26,449 bases of DNA from DATMBL01 sp050735975 (lineage in GTDB: Bacteria; Desulfobacterota; Binatia; UBA9968), in NCBI GenBank assembly GCA_050735975.1, contig JBOHVS010000298.1, positions 1 through 26,449 on the forward strand, written 5' to 3'. The position numbers and the translations under genes were made by a program. The notes beneath the pieces were generated by a model, which ran no database searches, was not told the DNA's origin, and saw only the letters and a list, made by a program, of their open reading frames with translations. Within the stretch, counting starts at the first letter, position 1. Every line of letters starts with the position of its first letter. Below, one piece after another: positions 16,594 to 24,857 of this stretch.

Positions 16594-17364
16594 CTATAAG
16601 AACGAAATGCCGCCGTCGACGTTCACGGTCTGGCCGGTCATAAAGTCGCTGAGGGGCGAAGCCAAAAAGAGCATGGCGCCGACGAGGTCCTGCGGCACTT
16701 GAACGCGCTTCAGGGAGCGGTTGCCGATCGATGACTGCCGAAAGCGAAGCGTCTCTTCGCTCGGGTTCTCCTCGGAGAGTGTGTTGCCCGGCGCCAGAAC
16801 GTTGACCTGGATGTTGTCTTCGCCCACTTCGCGCGCCAGTGTGCGGGTGAATCCGATGACCCCGGCTTTGGAGGTCACGTAATGAATCCGCCCGGGACTG
16901 CCTTTGAAGACCGTTCCGGAAGCGATATTGATGATCTTTCCTGATTTTTGCTCGCGCATGGTCGACAGTACGGCGCGAGTGCAAAAAAAGACGCCCTTAA
17001 GATTAACGGCCATCAACCGGTCCCACTCTTCGGGCGTAATCTCCTCGATTCGTCCGCGGTTCATGGGAATCGTCGCGAAAATAGCGGCATTGTTGATCAG
17101 CACATCGATCCCGCTAAAGCGCTGCAGGGTGGCCGCAGCCATTTCTTTCGTCGATTTCTCATCGGCGACATCGACGTGAACGGCAAGAGCCTGTAAGCCT
17201 GTTTCGTTGACGATGCGCGCGGCTACCTTTTCCGCTGCGGTCCGATCGATATCGGCGACGACAACGCGTGATCCCGCCCTTCCAAAGCCCAAGCAATATG
17301 CCTCGCCGATGCCGTGGCCGCCGCCGGTCACGATAACAACCCTGTCTTTCAGTCCGTTGATCAC
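16594..17364 (-). CDS. SDR family oxidoreductase
   Basis: 256 aa from a GTG start; GAGGAA lies 7 nt upstream and overlaps the stop region of the preceding dehydrogenase gene, 9 bp away, so the pair is probably coupled. Motifs: TGGGHGIG, NNAA, INIASG with YVTSK, and MTGQTVNVDGG at the end. VVADIDRTAAEK after the second strand suggests NAD(H). It is paralogous to the SDR at 14393-15151. It probably acts on the product of the zinc dehydrogenase or the amidohydrolase; the substrate is unknown. Confidence 0.92.
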   Translation of the reverse strand: MINGLKDRVVIVTGGGHGIGEAYCLGFGRAGSRVVVADIDRTAAEKVAARIVNETGLQALAVHVDVADEKSTKEMAAATLQRFSGIDVLINNAAIFATIPMNRGRIEEITPEEWDRLMAVNLKGVFFCTRAVLSTMREQKSGKIINIASGTVFKGSPGRIHYVTSKAGVIGFTRTLAREVGEDNIQVNVLAPGNTLSEENPSEETLRFRQSSIGNRSLKRVQVPQDLVGAMLFLASPLSDFMTGQTVNVDGGISFL

Positions 17365-17373
17365 GCAAGTTCC

Positions 17374-18465
17374 TCAATGCGGTTTGATGAGCGCCTTGGT
17401 CGGGAATAGTTCGGGGATCTCGCCGCCCACGGCTTTGATACAGCGCTCGATCTCTTCGAGCGGGAAGATGTGGCTCACCATGTCTTGAACCGGGAACTTC
17501 GTTTCCTCCAGCAAGCGAAGCGAGGCTTCAGTGGCATCGTTGTCGGCGGTAAAACAGCCCTGGATTTTAATCTCCCCCCAGACAAGTTTGTCCATCAGTA
17601 TCGGCGTGACGGTGGCATCTCCGGTCAATCCCGCCAGCACCATAGTCCCCTGGCGCCTCAGGCAGTCGATGGACGTCTGGATCGCCTTGGGATTGCCCGA
17701 GACATCCACGACGACATCGCACATTTCGCCGTCCGTCTCTTTGCGGATGACTTCCAGGACGTCTTCTTGGTCGACATTGATGGCTCGATGCGCGCCGAAC
17801 TTTTTCGCCAGCTCCAAACGTTTAAGGTCGCGGCCGATACCGGTGATAAACACCTTTGCCGCGCCCGCGTGACGCGCTGCAAAGGCGTTCGAGAGCCCCT
17901 GCTGGCCGGGACCCTGTATCAGAACGTAATCGCCCATTTTGACTCCGCCCCTGCGAACGGCCCACTGGTATCCGTTGGCCATAACCGCCCCGACGAGAAC
18001 GGCGGCTTCGGCGGGTAGCGCGTCGCTCACTTTCGTAGCGAGTACGTCCGGCGCCAAGTAGACGTAATCGGCAAAACCGCCGAAGAGATGCGGCGGCTTG
18101 TCGCAGGGAGTCCGGCCGCCGTAGCTTGTCCGTTTCTTGCAGAAACGCGCTCCGCCGCGGCGGCAATCGGCGCAGCGGCCGCAGCCCAACGCCCCCTTCA
18201 GAATGATCCGATCGCCCTCTTTGATTTGATGAATGGAAGCCGCATCGCGTCCGAGCTTTACCACGCGGCCGAGAATCTCGTGGCCGAGAATAAGCGGCAG
18301 CGGGAGCCGGATCTTACCGTGGTAGTATTTGACGTCCGATCCGCAGACGCCGGCCATCTCGACTTCGACCAAGCCGCCATCCGCCGGAATATCAGGAATC
18401 GGATATTCGCGAATTTCGAGCTTATCTGGCCCTAGTAAGGTCGCTCCTCGTGCCGTCGATGCCAT
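17374..18465 (-). CDS. zinc-dependent medium-chain alcohol dehydrogenase
   Basis: The start at 18465 is preferred because AGGAGG lies 4 nt upstream; an upstream in-frame start at 18489 would add eight residues. 363 aa: catalytic zinc residues in GVCGSD and GHEILGRV, four structural-zinc cysteines in CGRCADCRRGGARFC, and a Rossmann motif GPGQQG. The order and length match sorbitol/threonine-type MDR enzymes. It should oxidise a secondary alcohol or polyol with NAD(P). It precedes the SDR in one transcription unit. Confidence 0.93.
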   Translation of the reverse strand: MASTARGATLLGPDKLEIREYPIPDIPADGGLVEVEMAGVCGSDVKYYHGKIRLPLPLILGHEILGRVVKLGRDAASIHQIKEGDRIILKGALGCGRCADCRRGGARFCKKRTSYGGRTPCDKPPHLFGGFADYVYLAPDVLATKVSDALPAEAAVLVGAVMANGYQWAVRRGGVKMGDYVLIQGPGQQGLSNAFAARHAGAAKVFITGIGRDLKRLELAKKFGAHRAINVDQEDVLEVIRKETDGEMCDVVVDVSGNPKAIQTSIDCLRRQGTMVLAGLTGDATVTPILMDKLVWGEIKIQGCFTADNDATEASLRLLEETKFPVQDMVSHIFPLEEIERCIKAVGGEIPELFPTKALIKPH

Positions 18466-18538
18466 AAAACCTCCTCTAGCGCCGGGCACACGTTCATTCA
18501 GCCGAATTCTTCGCCCACAGAGATGACGTGGGTTCGTC

Positions 18539-19531
18539 TTACTTGAGTTTGTATTCTTGCATTAGTTTGTCGATGAAACCGCTGGCATCGAGCTCCTTGA
18601 CGAACGATGAATCGATAAAGCGCTCCGGGTTTTCCTTGAGCACTTTCGGGTCTTTTTTCCCCACTTCTTGAATGGGAAGGGCGAAATATTCTTTGTCCGG
18701 ATACGGTTTCAAGGGGAAATCATACTCGCGAAAATTCTCCTCGAGAACTTCGCGGTCTTGCACTTTCATATACTTGGCCAACACTTTGAGGCTAAACTCC
18801 TTATTACGCCTATAGAGATGAATCCCTTCGATCATCGCTTTGGTAAAGTTCACCATGTCAGGCCGGTTCTTTGTAAGGTAAGATTTTCGCGCCACAAAGA
18901 AAAGACTGGAGTAAGGAATTCCGAGTTTCGAGGAGTCGATCAGCAGCGGATAACCCAGTTTTCTCGCCTGCAGCGTCATGGGTGGGGTTAGGATGGCGGC
19001 GTCTGCGTTTTTGGTTTCAACGGCGGCAATCCGGTTTGACTGGTTACCAACCTGGAGCAAAGCGACGTCAGTATCCGGTCGAAGTCCTTCGCGCTGAAGC
19101 AGATAGCGTGCGGCGAAATCGGCATTACTGCCAAACCGGCTGATGGCGATGCTTTTGACCTCCTTGATGCTTTTAATTCCCTTCCTGCCGAAGATGCGGT
19201 TGTCCATGGTGTTGCCGAGGCGGCCGAACATCGTGAGATCCAACCCGGTCATGGTTGTGGTGATCACGACTTGCGGAGAAAACATACCGACCTGGGCGTC
19301 CCCGGAAATGAGCGCTGCGGCCGCCGATGTCGCTCCCTGGATGAATATGAGTTGAACCTGGTTGCCATACTTTTCGAACAGCTTTGCTTCCTTCGTGACC
19401 CACAGGGGCGCGAACTGGCCGACTTCGCTGGTCCAGACGACGTTGATTTGCGCCGCGGAGACAGGCGCGGCCGCGAGCAAGATGAAACCCAAAAACAAGC
19501 TTAGGAGCCTGAAATAGTAGCGTAGGTTCAT
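18539..19531 (-). CDS. NMT1/SsuA-type ABC transporter substrate-binding protein
   Basis: 330 aa with a signal peptide (LLSLFLGFILLAAAPVSAAQ), then a periplasmic type-2 binding fold: INVVWTSEVGQFAPLWVTKE, FIQGATSAAAALISGDAQVG, and SIAISRFGSNADFAARYLL. The family binds nitrate, taurine, sulfonates or pyrimidine precursors. No permease or ATPase gene is adjacent, so it is an orphan binding protein, a frequent arrangement in lineages that carry many such genes. AAAGGAG precedes the ATG. It is upstream of, and in line with, the dehydrogenase genes (73-bp gap), so it may deliver their substrate. Confidence 0.92.
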   Translation of the reverse strand: MNLRYYFRLLSLFLGFILLAAAPVSAAQINVVWTSEVGQFAPLWVTKEAKLFEKYGNQVQLIFIQGATSAAAALISGDAQVGMFSPQVVITTTMTGLDLTMFGRLGNTMDNRIFGRKGIKSIKEVKSIAISRFGSNADFAARYLLQREGLRPDTDVALLQVGNQSNRIAAVETKNADAAILTPPMTLQARKLGYPLLIDSSKLGIPYSSLFFVARKSYLTKNRPDMVNFTKAMIEGIHLYRRNKEFSLKVLAKYMKVQDREVLEENFREYDFPLKPYPDKEYFALPIQEVGKKDPKVLKENPERFIDSSFVKELDASGFIDKLMQEYKLK

Positions 19532-19627
19532 TGAAATCTCCTTTCGGCCGGAAGTTAATCTCGATTCCCGCTTACCGCTATACTGCCGAACAATCGGTGA
19601 ATCAAGTCGAAGTCAAGGGTGATCGGC

Positions 19628-19645
19628 GAGTTTTCACACAGCCTG
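19628..19645. repeat. isolated copy of the TTTTCACACAG-CTG end motif
   Basis: GAGTTTTCACACAGCCTG here matches, inverted or direct, the motifs at 6886-6900 and 6979-6992 and resembles the CAGGCTGCTGAAAA ends of the two MITE-like elements. There is no partner within 100 bp, so it may be a remnant. Confidence 0.45.
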
Positions 19646-19665
19646 ACGAAGCAGACGGGCTCCGT

Positions 19666-20163
19666 TTAGCTCTTAACTAAGGCGAGACCCAAGAACGTTA
19701 CGATCGGCCCGAGAGTCGCGTTGATCTTCAAAAGCATAAACCACTTTTCCCAGTGCCCCCGGAGCGGCTCGGGCCAGACGGAGCTTCCAGCGGCCGTTTG
19801 AGGAGTTAACGCGTCAATTTTTGGGCCGTATTTGAACACCTGTAGAAAGTGGTGTACGAGCATCGCGAAGAACAGTAGAAGCTTGATCGACAGGATCACT
19901 ACGTAATACCGCCCGAGGCCGGCACCTGTCATCTGGCTCTGTAAGATTAGGGCGACGATCCCCGTTACGAGTAAGAGTCCGATCGCTGCCCAAGAAACCG
20001 CCTCGAACGCGATCCTACCGTGGTTCAAGACTTTAATTCCAATCCCAGGATTTAATTGGTGGACCGCCGGCCCGAAAACGATCAGAAAAAAGGCGATACC
20101 CCCTAACCAAAGAGCAAGCGCGATAATGTGCAATAGTAAGCTAAGCGTATGCCAGGAAATCAT
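19666..20163 (-). CDS. small integral membrane protein, CopD/DUF4149-like
   Basis: 165 aa with four predicted membrane helices: SLLLHIIALALWLGGIAFFL, AAIGLLLVTGIVALIL, YVVILSIKLLLFFAMLVHH and TLGPIVTFLGLALV. The histidines in the first helix (LLLH) and third (LVHH) are like those in CopD or DUF4149 proteins and could bind haem or metal. The start is uncertain: candidates are 20163 (MISWHTLSLLLH, favoured because the first helix begins there), 20196 and 20244, none with a good ribosome site. It is divergent from the cox operon, and similar proteins can accompany oxidases, but the function is unknown. Confidence 0.7.
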   Translation of the reverse strand: MISWHTLSLLLHIIALALWLGGIAFFLIVFGPAVHQLNPGIGIKVLNHGRIAFEAVSWAAIGLLLVTGIVALILQSQMTGAGLGRYYVVILSIKLLLFFAMLVHHFLQVFKYGPKIDALTPQTAAGSSVWPEPLRGHWEKWFMLLKINATLGPIVTFLGLALVKS

Positions 20164-20311
20164 GGATCGGAACGGCCGCAGCTCTGTGCTTATCATCGGG
20201 TTAAAACCTTTGCAAACATGCGGGTTTCCCCCTTGAAAAGGCATAGTAGCTGTGTTAGCAAGAGTTTGGTTTTCTTCGTCACTTCCAAAAAAAACAAGGA
20301 TGGTTCGCTAG

Positions 20312-20977
20312 ATGCTGCGCTGGCTTCCAGAAGATGTGTCTACGTATGGTGGAGAGATCGACTCTCTATTCTATCTGATTTACTACATTACCGCCGCTAC
20401 ATTTATTATAGTCACCGTGTTGATGATCGTCTTTTTGGTGATGTACCGGGAAAGAGAAGGCCGGCGCGCTATTTACAGCCACGGAAACACAACCCTGGAA
20501 ATCATCTGGACGATCGTTCCAGCGGTTATCCTGATCGTTCTTTCTTTTATGAGCGTGACCACTTGGGCCAAGGTCAAGGGAGAAGCGCCCGCCACTGACT
20601 TCGAAGTTCAAATCACAGCCAAGCAGTTCAACTGGGAAGTCGCCTATCCCGGACGGGACGGCAAATTAGGAACCCAAGACGACGTTAAATTCGACAACGA
20701 TGTGCACGTGCCCGTCAACAAGGTTGTCCGCGTCCATCTAACCGCCAGCGACGTTATTCACAGTTTCTTCATTCCCAATCTGCGCTTTAAGCAAGACGCT
20801 GTCCCCGGGAGAACCGTTCTTGGCTGGTTCGAAGCGACGAAGCCTGGAAAGTATGAGTTGCCTTGCGCCGAACTCTGCGGCTTCGGCCACTCCGGCATGA
20901 AGGGATGGCTGTTTGTCCATACTGCCGAAGAGTATGTCCAATGGGCGACAGAGAATTTGGCGCCTAAGCCACAGTAA
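20312..20977 (+). CDS. coxB: cytochrome c oxidase subunit II
   Basis: 221 aa. Two N-terminal membrane helices (LIYYITAATFIIVTVLMIVF and EIIWTIVPAVILIVLSFM) are followed by a periplasmic cupredoxin domain with all CuA ligands: the His in SDVIHSFFIP and the CAELCGFGHSGM cluster (two Cys, the bridging Glu, His and Met). It receives electrons from cytochrome c. There is no cytochrome c fusion and no lipobox, so it is shorter than the caa3 form. A small insert, GRDGKLGTQDD, lies in the cupredoxin domain. AAGGATGG lies upstream of the ATG. It is the first gene of the oxidase operon. Confidence 0.96.
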   Translation: MLRWLPEDVSTYGGEIDSLFYLIYYITAATFIIVTVLMIVFLVMYREREGRRAIYSHGNTTLEIIWTIVPAVILIVLSFMSVTTWAKVKGEAPATDFEVQITAKQFNWEVAYPGRDGKLGTQDDVKFDNDVHVPVNKVVRVHLTASDVIHSFFIPNLRFKQDAVPGRTVLGWFEATKPGKYELPCAELCGFGHSGMKGWLFVHTAEEYVQWATENLAPKPQ

Positions 20978-21033
20978 CTCGGACCATATCTTACCGGAAT
21001 TATCCGCAGCGCAATCACGGAGGATCTTAGACG

Positions 21034-22788
21034 ATGAGCGATACAGCAGCGGCTGGCGCAGCACATGCCGCCCATATTCACCACGAAGAACTCGGCTTCT
21101 GGCGCACTTATGTTTTCTCGACCGATCACAAGATGATCGGCCGGCAGTTCCTCTTCATGGGGCTTTTGATGTTGATCATAGGCGGACTGCTGGCGATGAT
21201 GATCCGGTGGCAATTAGCATGGCCCGAAACCGCCGTTCCCGGGCTCAATTGGATTCCCGAGCCCTATATGTATGGCGGCATCATTCCGCCGCAAACCTAT
21301 AACGCGGTCTTTACGATGCATGCAACGATCATGATCTTTTTTGTCGTTATGCCGATCATGGTCGGCTGCTTCGGTAATTTTCTGATCCCGTTGATGATCG
21401 GCACGCGCGACATGGCCTTTCCGAAGTTGAATATGCTCTCGTTCTGGGTCGGTGCGGTCTCCGGGGTGGTGATGCTTGCCAGCTTTTTCGTTCCCGGCGG
21501 TCCGGCTGCGTCGGGCTGGACCGGCTACGCGACGCTCTCGGCCAAAGCTCAATACACCGGCGTCGAGTGGGGTCAACATCTTTGGATTATTAGTCTCATT
21601 ATCCTCGGTGCCTCTTCTCTGATGGGATCGATCAACTATATTACGACGATCGTGAACATGCGGGCCCCCGGCATGACTTACTTTCGCATGCCGCTGACGG
21701 TCTGGTCACTCTTCGTCACGGCTATTCTTTTGCTCCTGGCATTGCCGGTGCTGACTGCGGCACTCGCTATGTTGCTCTTTGACCGAATGCTCGGGACCAG
21801 TTTCTTTCTCCCGGAGGGGGGCGGCGAGCCTCTTCTGTGGCAGCATATGTTCTGGTTTTTCGGCCATCCGGAAGTTTATGTCCTCGTCCTTCCCGCAATG
21901 GGAGTGACTTCTGAATTGCTATCGACTTTCTCGCGCAAGCCGATCTTCGGCTATCATGCGATGGCATTTTCCATGATCGCGATCGCTTTTCTCTCCTGGA
22001 TTGTTTGGGGCCATCACATGTTTATCAGCGGCATGAATCCGCTGCTCGGGACGGCTTTCATGATGACGACAATGGTCATCGCCGTCCCGTCAGCGATCAA
22101 GGTTTTCAACTGGCTCGGCACTCTTTGGGGTGGCAGCATTCGCTTGACTGCGCCGATGCTCTTTGCGTTGGGGTTTGTGTCGAATTTCTTGATCGGCGGA
22201 TTGAGCGGGATCTTCATGGCATCCACCCCGGTGGACATCTTCATCCATGACACGTATTACATCGTCGCTCATTTTCATTATGTCGTAGCCGGCATCATCT
22301 TCGCGCTGTTTGCGTCGGTTTATTACTGGTTCCCGAAGATGTTTGGACGGATGATGAACGAGGGGCTGGGTAAGATTCATTTCGTCCTGACCTATATCTT
22401 TTTTAACTTGACCTTCTTCCCGATGCATTTTCTGGGCGTCGGCGGCCATATGCGGCGGATTTACAATCCGATGCAGTATGAATTTATCCAGCCGATGCAG
22501 GACTGGAATGTTTTCATCACGACCAGCGCGCTGATTCTCGGTGCCAGCCAGATTTTCTTCCTGTTCAACTTCATCTGGAGCCTCTTTGCCGGCAAAAAGG
22601 CCGAGCGAAATCCCTGGCAAGCCAACACTCTGGAGTGGATCCCGCCTTCGCCGCCGCCGCATGGCAACTTCGAGGCGCAGCCGGTGGTGTACCGCGGGCC
22701 GTACGAGTACAGTTCGCCTGAGGTCAAGGAGGACTGGTTGCCGCAGGACAAAAACCTCGGAACCGGGGCCGCGGCGCGAGCCCACTAA
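21034..22788 (+). CDS. coxA: cytochrome c oxidase subunit I (A-family haem-copper oxidase)
   Basis: 584 aa, about twelve helices. Haem and copper ligands are present: a His in FTMHATIMIFF, GHPEVY (CuB His, the D-channel Glu and the cross-linked Tyr), WGHHMF and the HFH of YYIVAHFHYVV. The D-channel entry Asp in GTRDMAFPKLN and the K-channel Lys in SAIKVFNW mark the A1 type. It reduces O2 and pumps protons. GGAGG precedes the start by about 10 nt. The C-terminal tail beyond the last helix is Pro-rich. Confidence 0.97.
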   Translation: MSDTAAAGAAHAAHIHHEELGFWRTYVFSTDHKMIGRQFLFMGLLMLIIGGLLAMMIRWQLAWPETAVPGLNWIPEPYMYGGIIPPQTYNAVFTMHATIMIFFVVMPIMVGCFGNFLIPLMIGTRDMAFPKLNMLSFWVGAVSGVVMLASFFVPGGPAASGWTGYATLSAKAQYTGVEWGQHLWIISLIILGASSLMGSINYITTIVNMRAPGMTYFRMPLTVWSLFVTAILLLLALPVLTAALAMLLFDRMLGTSFFLPEGGGEPLLWQHMFWFFGHPEVYVLVLPAMGVTSELLSTFSRKPIFGYHAMAFSMIAIAFLSWIVWGHHMFISGMNPLLGTAFMMTTMVIAVPSAIKVFNWLGTLWGGSIRLTAPMLFALGFVSNFLIGGLSGIFMASTPVDIFIHDTYYIVAHFHYVVAGIIFALFASVYYWFPKMFGRMMNEGLGKIHFVLTYIFFNLTFFPMHFLGVGGHMRRIYNPMQYEFIQPMQDWNVFITTSALILGASQIFFLFNFIWSLFAGKKAERNPWQANTLEWIPPSPPPHGNFEAQPVVYRGPYEYSSPEVKEDWLPQDKNLGTGAAARAH

Positions 22789-22797
22789 GTAAGTTAG

Positions 22798-23820
22798 ATG
22801 AAGATAGAAGATGGTTTAAGAGTTGAAGGGATCAAGGGATCGCTGGATCAAGAGCGGAAATCTGTCGATCCTTTAACCCTGCAACCCTGTAACTCTGCAA
22901 CTCATTTTCCTTCGAAATGGCCCCATCGACTGGCTGTCGTGACCGCCTGCGCGACGTTCCCTTTGCTTTTTATCGGCGGTCTCGTCACCAGCAAAGGCGC
23001 GGGCCTGGCGGTGCCCGACTGGCCGACGACTTTCGGCTATAACATGTTCCTTTATCCATGGTCGAAAATGGCCGGCGCGATTTTCTACGAGCACAGCCAT
23101 CGCCTGGTTGCCTCTGGGGTCGGTTTGCTCACCATTTTCGTGGCTGTTGCTTTCTGGATTAGAGAGCAGCGCAATTGGCTTCGCTGGCTCGGAATCGCTG
23201 CGTTGGGATTGGTCATTGTTCAAGGGGTGCTGGGCGGGCTTCGGGTCGTGTTGCTGCAGCCTACCCTGGCGATCGTTCATGCCTGCTTTGCGCAAGCTTT
23301 TTTCGCTTTGATCGTTAGCCTTGCGATCTTTACTTCAGCCGCGTGGAACGAGAAACCGCCGGCCAAGCCGATTGCCGGCGGTCGCCTATGGCGCCTCTGC
23401 GCAATCACAACGGGGCTCATTTACGTGCAAGGAATCTTCGGCGCCGTGCTTCGTCACACCGGCGGCCGATTGGATGCTCATCTGTTTTTGGCGGCGTTAG
23501 TGGCGCTGCACGTCGTCCTGCTCGTGGTACGAATCATGCGGTCTCACTCGGAACAGCCGAAGCTGGTCCGGCCCGCGCTCACACTCGGAGTTTTGTTGTT
23601 CATGCAATTGATCCTGGGACCAGCCTCGTACTTCGGCAAATTTACGACTATGTTGAGAATGCCTGTTGACGCCCTGGTTTTCCTGACAACGACCCATTTG
23701 GTCGTTGGCGCGCTGATGCTCGTGACCGGACTGTTGCTGACCCTAAGGTCTTTTCGTCTTTCCGCCTCAGGAACGTCTCTTAGGAAGAAAGAAATGTTAA
23801 CGGAGCAGTATGAGTTCTAA
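22798..23820 (+). CDS. ctaA: haem A synthase (CtaA/COX15)
   Basis: 340 aa. Family motifs: GGLVTSKGAGLAVPDWP, EHSHRLVASG (haem ligand), QGVLGGLRVV, IVHACFAQ, RHTGGRLDAHLF and a late TTTHLVVGAL. Eight membrane helices convert haem O to haem A for subunit I. The ATG 9 bp after coxA is the only plausible start I find, yet the first roughly 36 residues come from a mirrored octamer array and resemble no CtaA N-terminus. The gene overlaps ctaB by 11 bp. Confidence 0.94.
   Translation: MKIEDGLRVEGIKGSLDQERKSVDPLTLQPCNSATHFPSKWPHRLAVVTACATFPLLFIGGLVTSKGAGLAVPDWPTTFGYNMFLYPWSKMAGAIFYEHSHRLVASGVGLLTIFVAVAFWIREQRNWLRWLGIAALGLVIVQGVLGGLRVVLLQPTLAIVHACFAQAFFALIVSLAIFTSAAWNEKPPAKPIAGGRLWRLCAITTGLIYVQGIFGAVLRHTGGRLDAHLFLAALVALHVVLLVVRIMRSHSEQPKLVRPALTLGVLLFMQLILGPASYFGKFTTMLRMPVDALVFLTTTHLVVGALMLVTGLLLTLRSFRLSASGTSLRKKEMLTEQYEF
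22818..22906. repeat. mirrored octamer array inside the 5' end of ctaA
   Basis: Octamers of the AAGGGATC type run from 22818 to 22857, and AACCCTGY-type octamers from 22875 to 22906; a CGATCC/GGATCG pair sits between them. The halves are approximate reverse complements. The array is in frame and is read as codons 7-36 of ctaA. Confidence 0.65.
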
Positions 23821-24715
23821 TACCGGAACCGTAGATGTTACCATGACCGGCGCGTTGCGCCGCGTGGCCGACTATGCCGAGCTGGCCAAGCCGCGGATCG
23901 TTTTAATGGTTTTGGTAACCGCGTTCGTGGGGTTTTACGTCGGCTCCGAGCGAGTTCCCGACTATGTGAGACTGCTGCAGATGCTTTTCGGCACCGCGCT
24001 GGCTGCCGCCGGCACCTTGGCGCTCAATCAGTTTCTCGAACGCGATACCGATGCGATGATGGAACGGACGCGCCACCGTCCATTGCCCGATGGGCGGGTC
24101 ATGCCGCGCGAGGCCTTCTGGTTTGGCGTTCTCATCGCCGTCGCGGGGCTTGCTTACCTCACTCTCGCGGTTAACTTCATGAGCGCATGGGTCACTGCTT
24201 TGATTACACTGAGCTACCTGCTTTTCTACACTCCAATGAAGCGCAGAAGTTCTCTCTGCGTGCTGGTCGGCGCCGTACCGGGGGCCCTCCCGCCCGTCAT
24301 CGGCTGGGTGGCCGCGAGAGGCAGCCTCGAGGTCGATGCATGGGTCTTATTCGCCATCATGTTTCTCTGGCAAGTGCCTCACACGCTCGCCATTGCGCGG
24401 CTTTACCGGGAAGACTATGCCAAGGCAGGAATCCAGTTCCTTCCCGTTATCGAACCGGATGGGGAGAGCACGAACCGGCAGATCATCTCGCACTGCGCCG
24501 CATTGCTGGCAGTCAGTCTGCTGCCGACGCTTGTCGGCCTCGCTGGGCCGGTTTATTTTGTTGTGGCTTTCCTGCTTGGACTAGGATTTTTGGCTAGCGG
24601 CGTGAGGCTGGCAATGGAGTCGACCTTGCCGCGGGCGCGAAAATTGTTGTTGGCATCGTTAATTTACCTTCCGGTGCTGTTGCTTGTCATGGCATTGGAC
24701 CGCGTGCCATTATGA
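23810..24715 (+). CDS. ctaB: protoheme IX farnesyltransferase (haem O synthase)
   Basis: 301 aa UbiA-family prenyltransferase. The first Asp-rich motif, NQFLERDTDAMMERTRHRPL, binds the farnesyl-diphosphate Mg2+; the second lies near RLYREDYAKAGIQFLP. About eight to nine helices. It makes haem O from protohaem, feeding CtaA just upstream. Its start lies inside the end of ctaA and its TGA overlaps the ATG of the next small gene (ATGA). Confidence 0.96.
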   Translation: MSSNTGTVDVTMTGALRRVADYAELAKPRIVLMVLVTAFVGFYVGSERVPDYVRLLQMLFGTALAAAGTLALNQFLERDTDAMMERTRHRPLPDGRVMPREAFWFGVLIAVAGLAYLTLAVNFMSAWVTALITLSYLLFYTPMKRRSSLCVLVGAVPGALPPVIGWVAARGSLEVDAWVLFAIMFLWQVPHTLAIARLYREDYAKAGIQFLPVIEPDGESTNRQIISHCAALLAVSLLPTLVGLAGPVYFVVAFLLGLGFLASGVRLAMESTLPRARKLLLASLIYLPVLLLVMALDRVPL

Positions 24716-24843
24716 ATCCAGCCGTGATCGAACGTTTGGGAACTAAAGATAAACTCAGGAAAACGCGTCTATTTGGGATTGCCCTGGCGGTGTTGACGGT
24801 GCTTTACATCAGCGCAATCATCGCTTTCATTATCGTGTACTGA
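24712..24843 (+). CDS. 43-aa single-span membrane peptide in the oxidase operon
   Basis: A short gene overlapping the ctaB stop by ATGA. Product: MNPAVIERLGTKDKLRKTR, then one hydrophobic helix GIALAVLTVLYISAIIAFII ending VY. Tight translational coupling, a basic cytoplasmic head and a stop just ahead of the subunit III gene argue that it is real. It could be a small oxidase subunit (subunit IV-like) or an assembly factor; no family is recognised. Confidence 0.7.
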   Translation: MNPAVIERLGTKDKLRKTRLFGIALAVLTVLYISAIIAFIIVY

Positions 24844-24857
24844 ACCAACTGTTCGTT

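Noticed and set aside
20197..20311. Promoter for the oxidase operon (TTGAAA near 20235)
   Set aside because: No acceptable -10 box at the right spacing, so not called.
22090..22785. Long reading frame on the minus strand opposite coxA (231 codons)
   Set aside because: It mirrors a strongly conserved coxA frame, is rich in Arg, His and Pro, has no family motif and no ribosome site.
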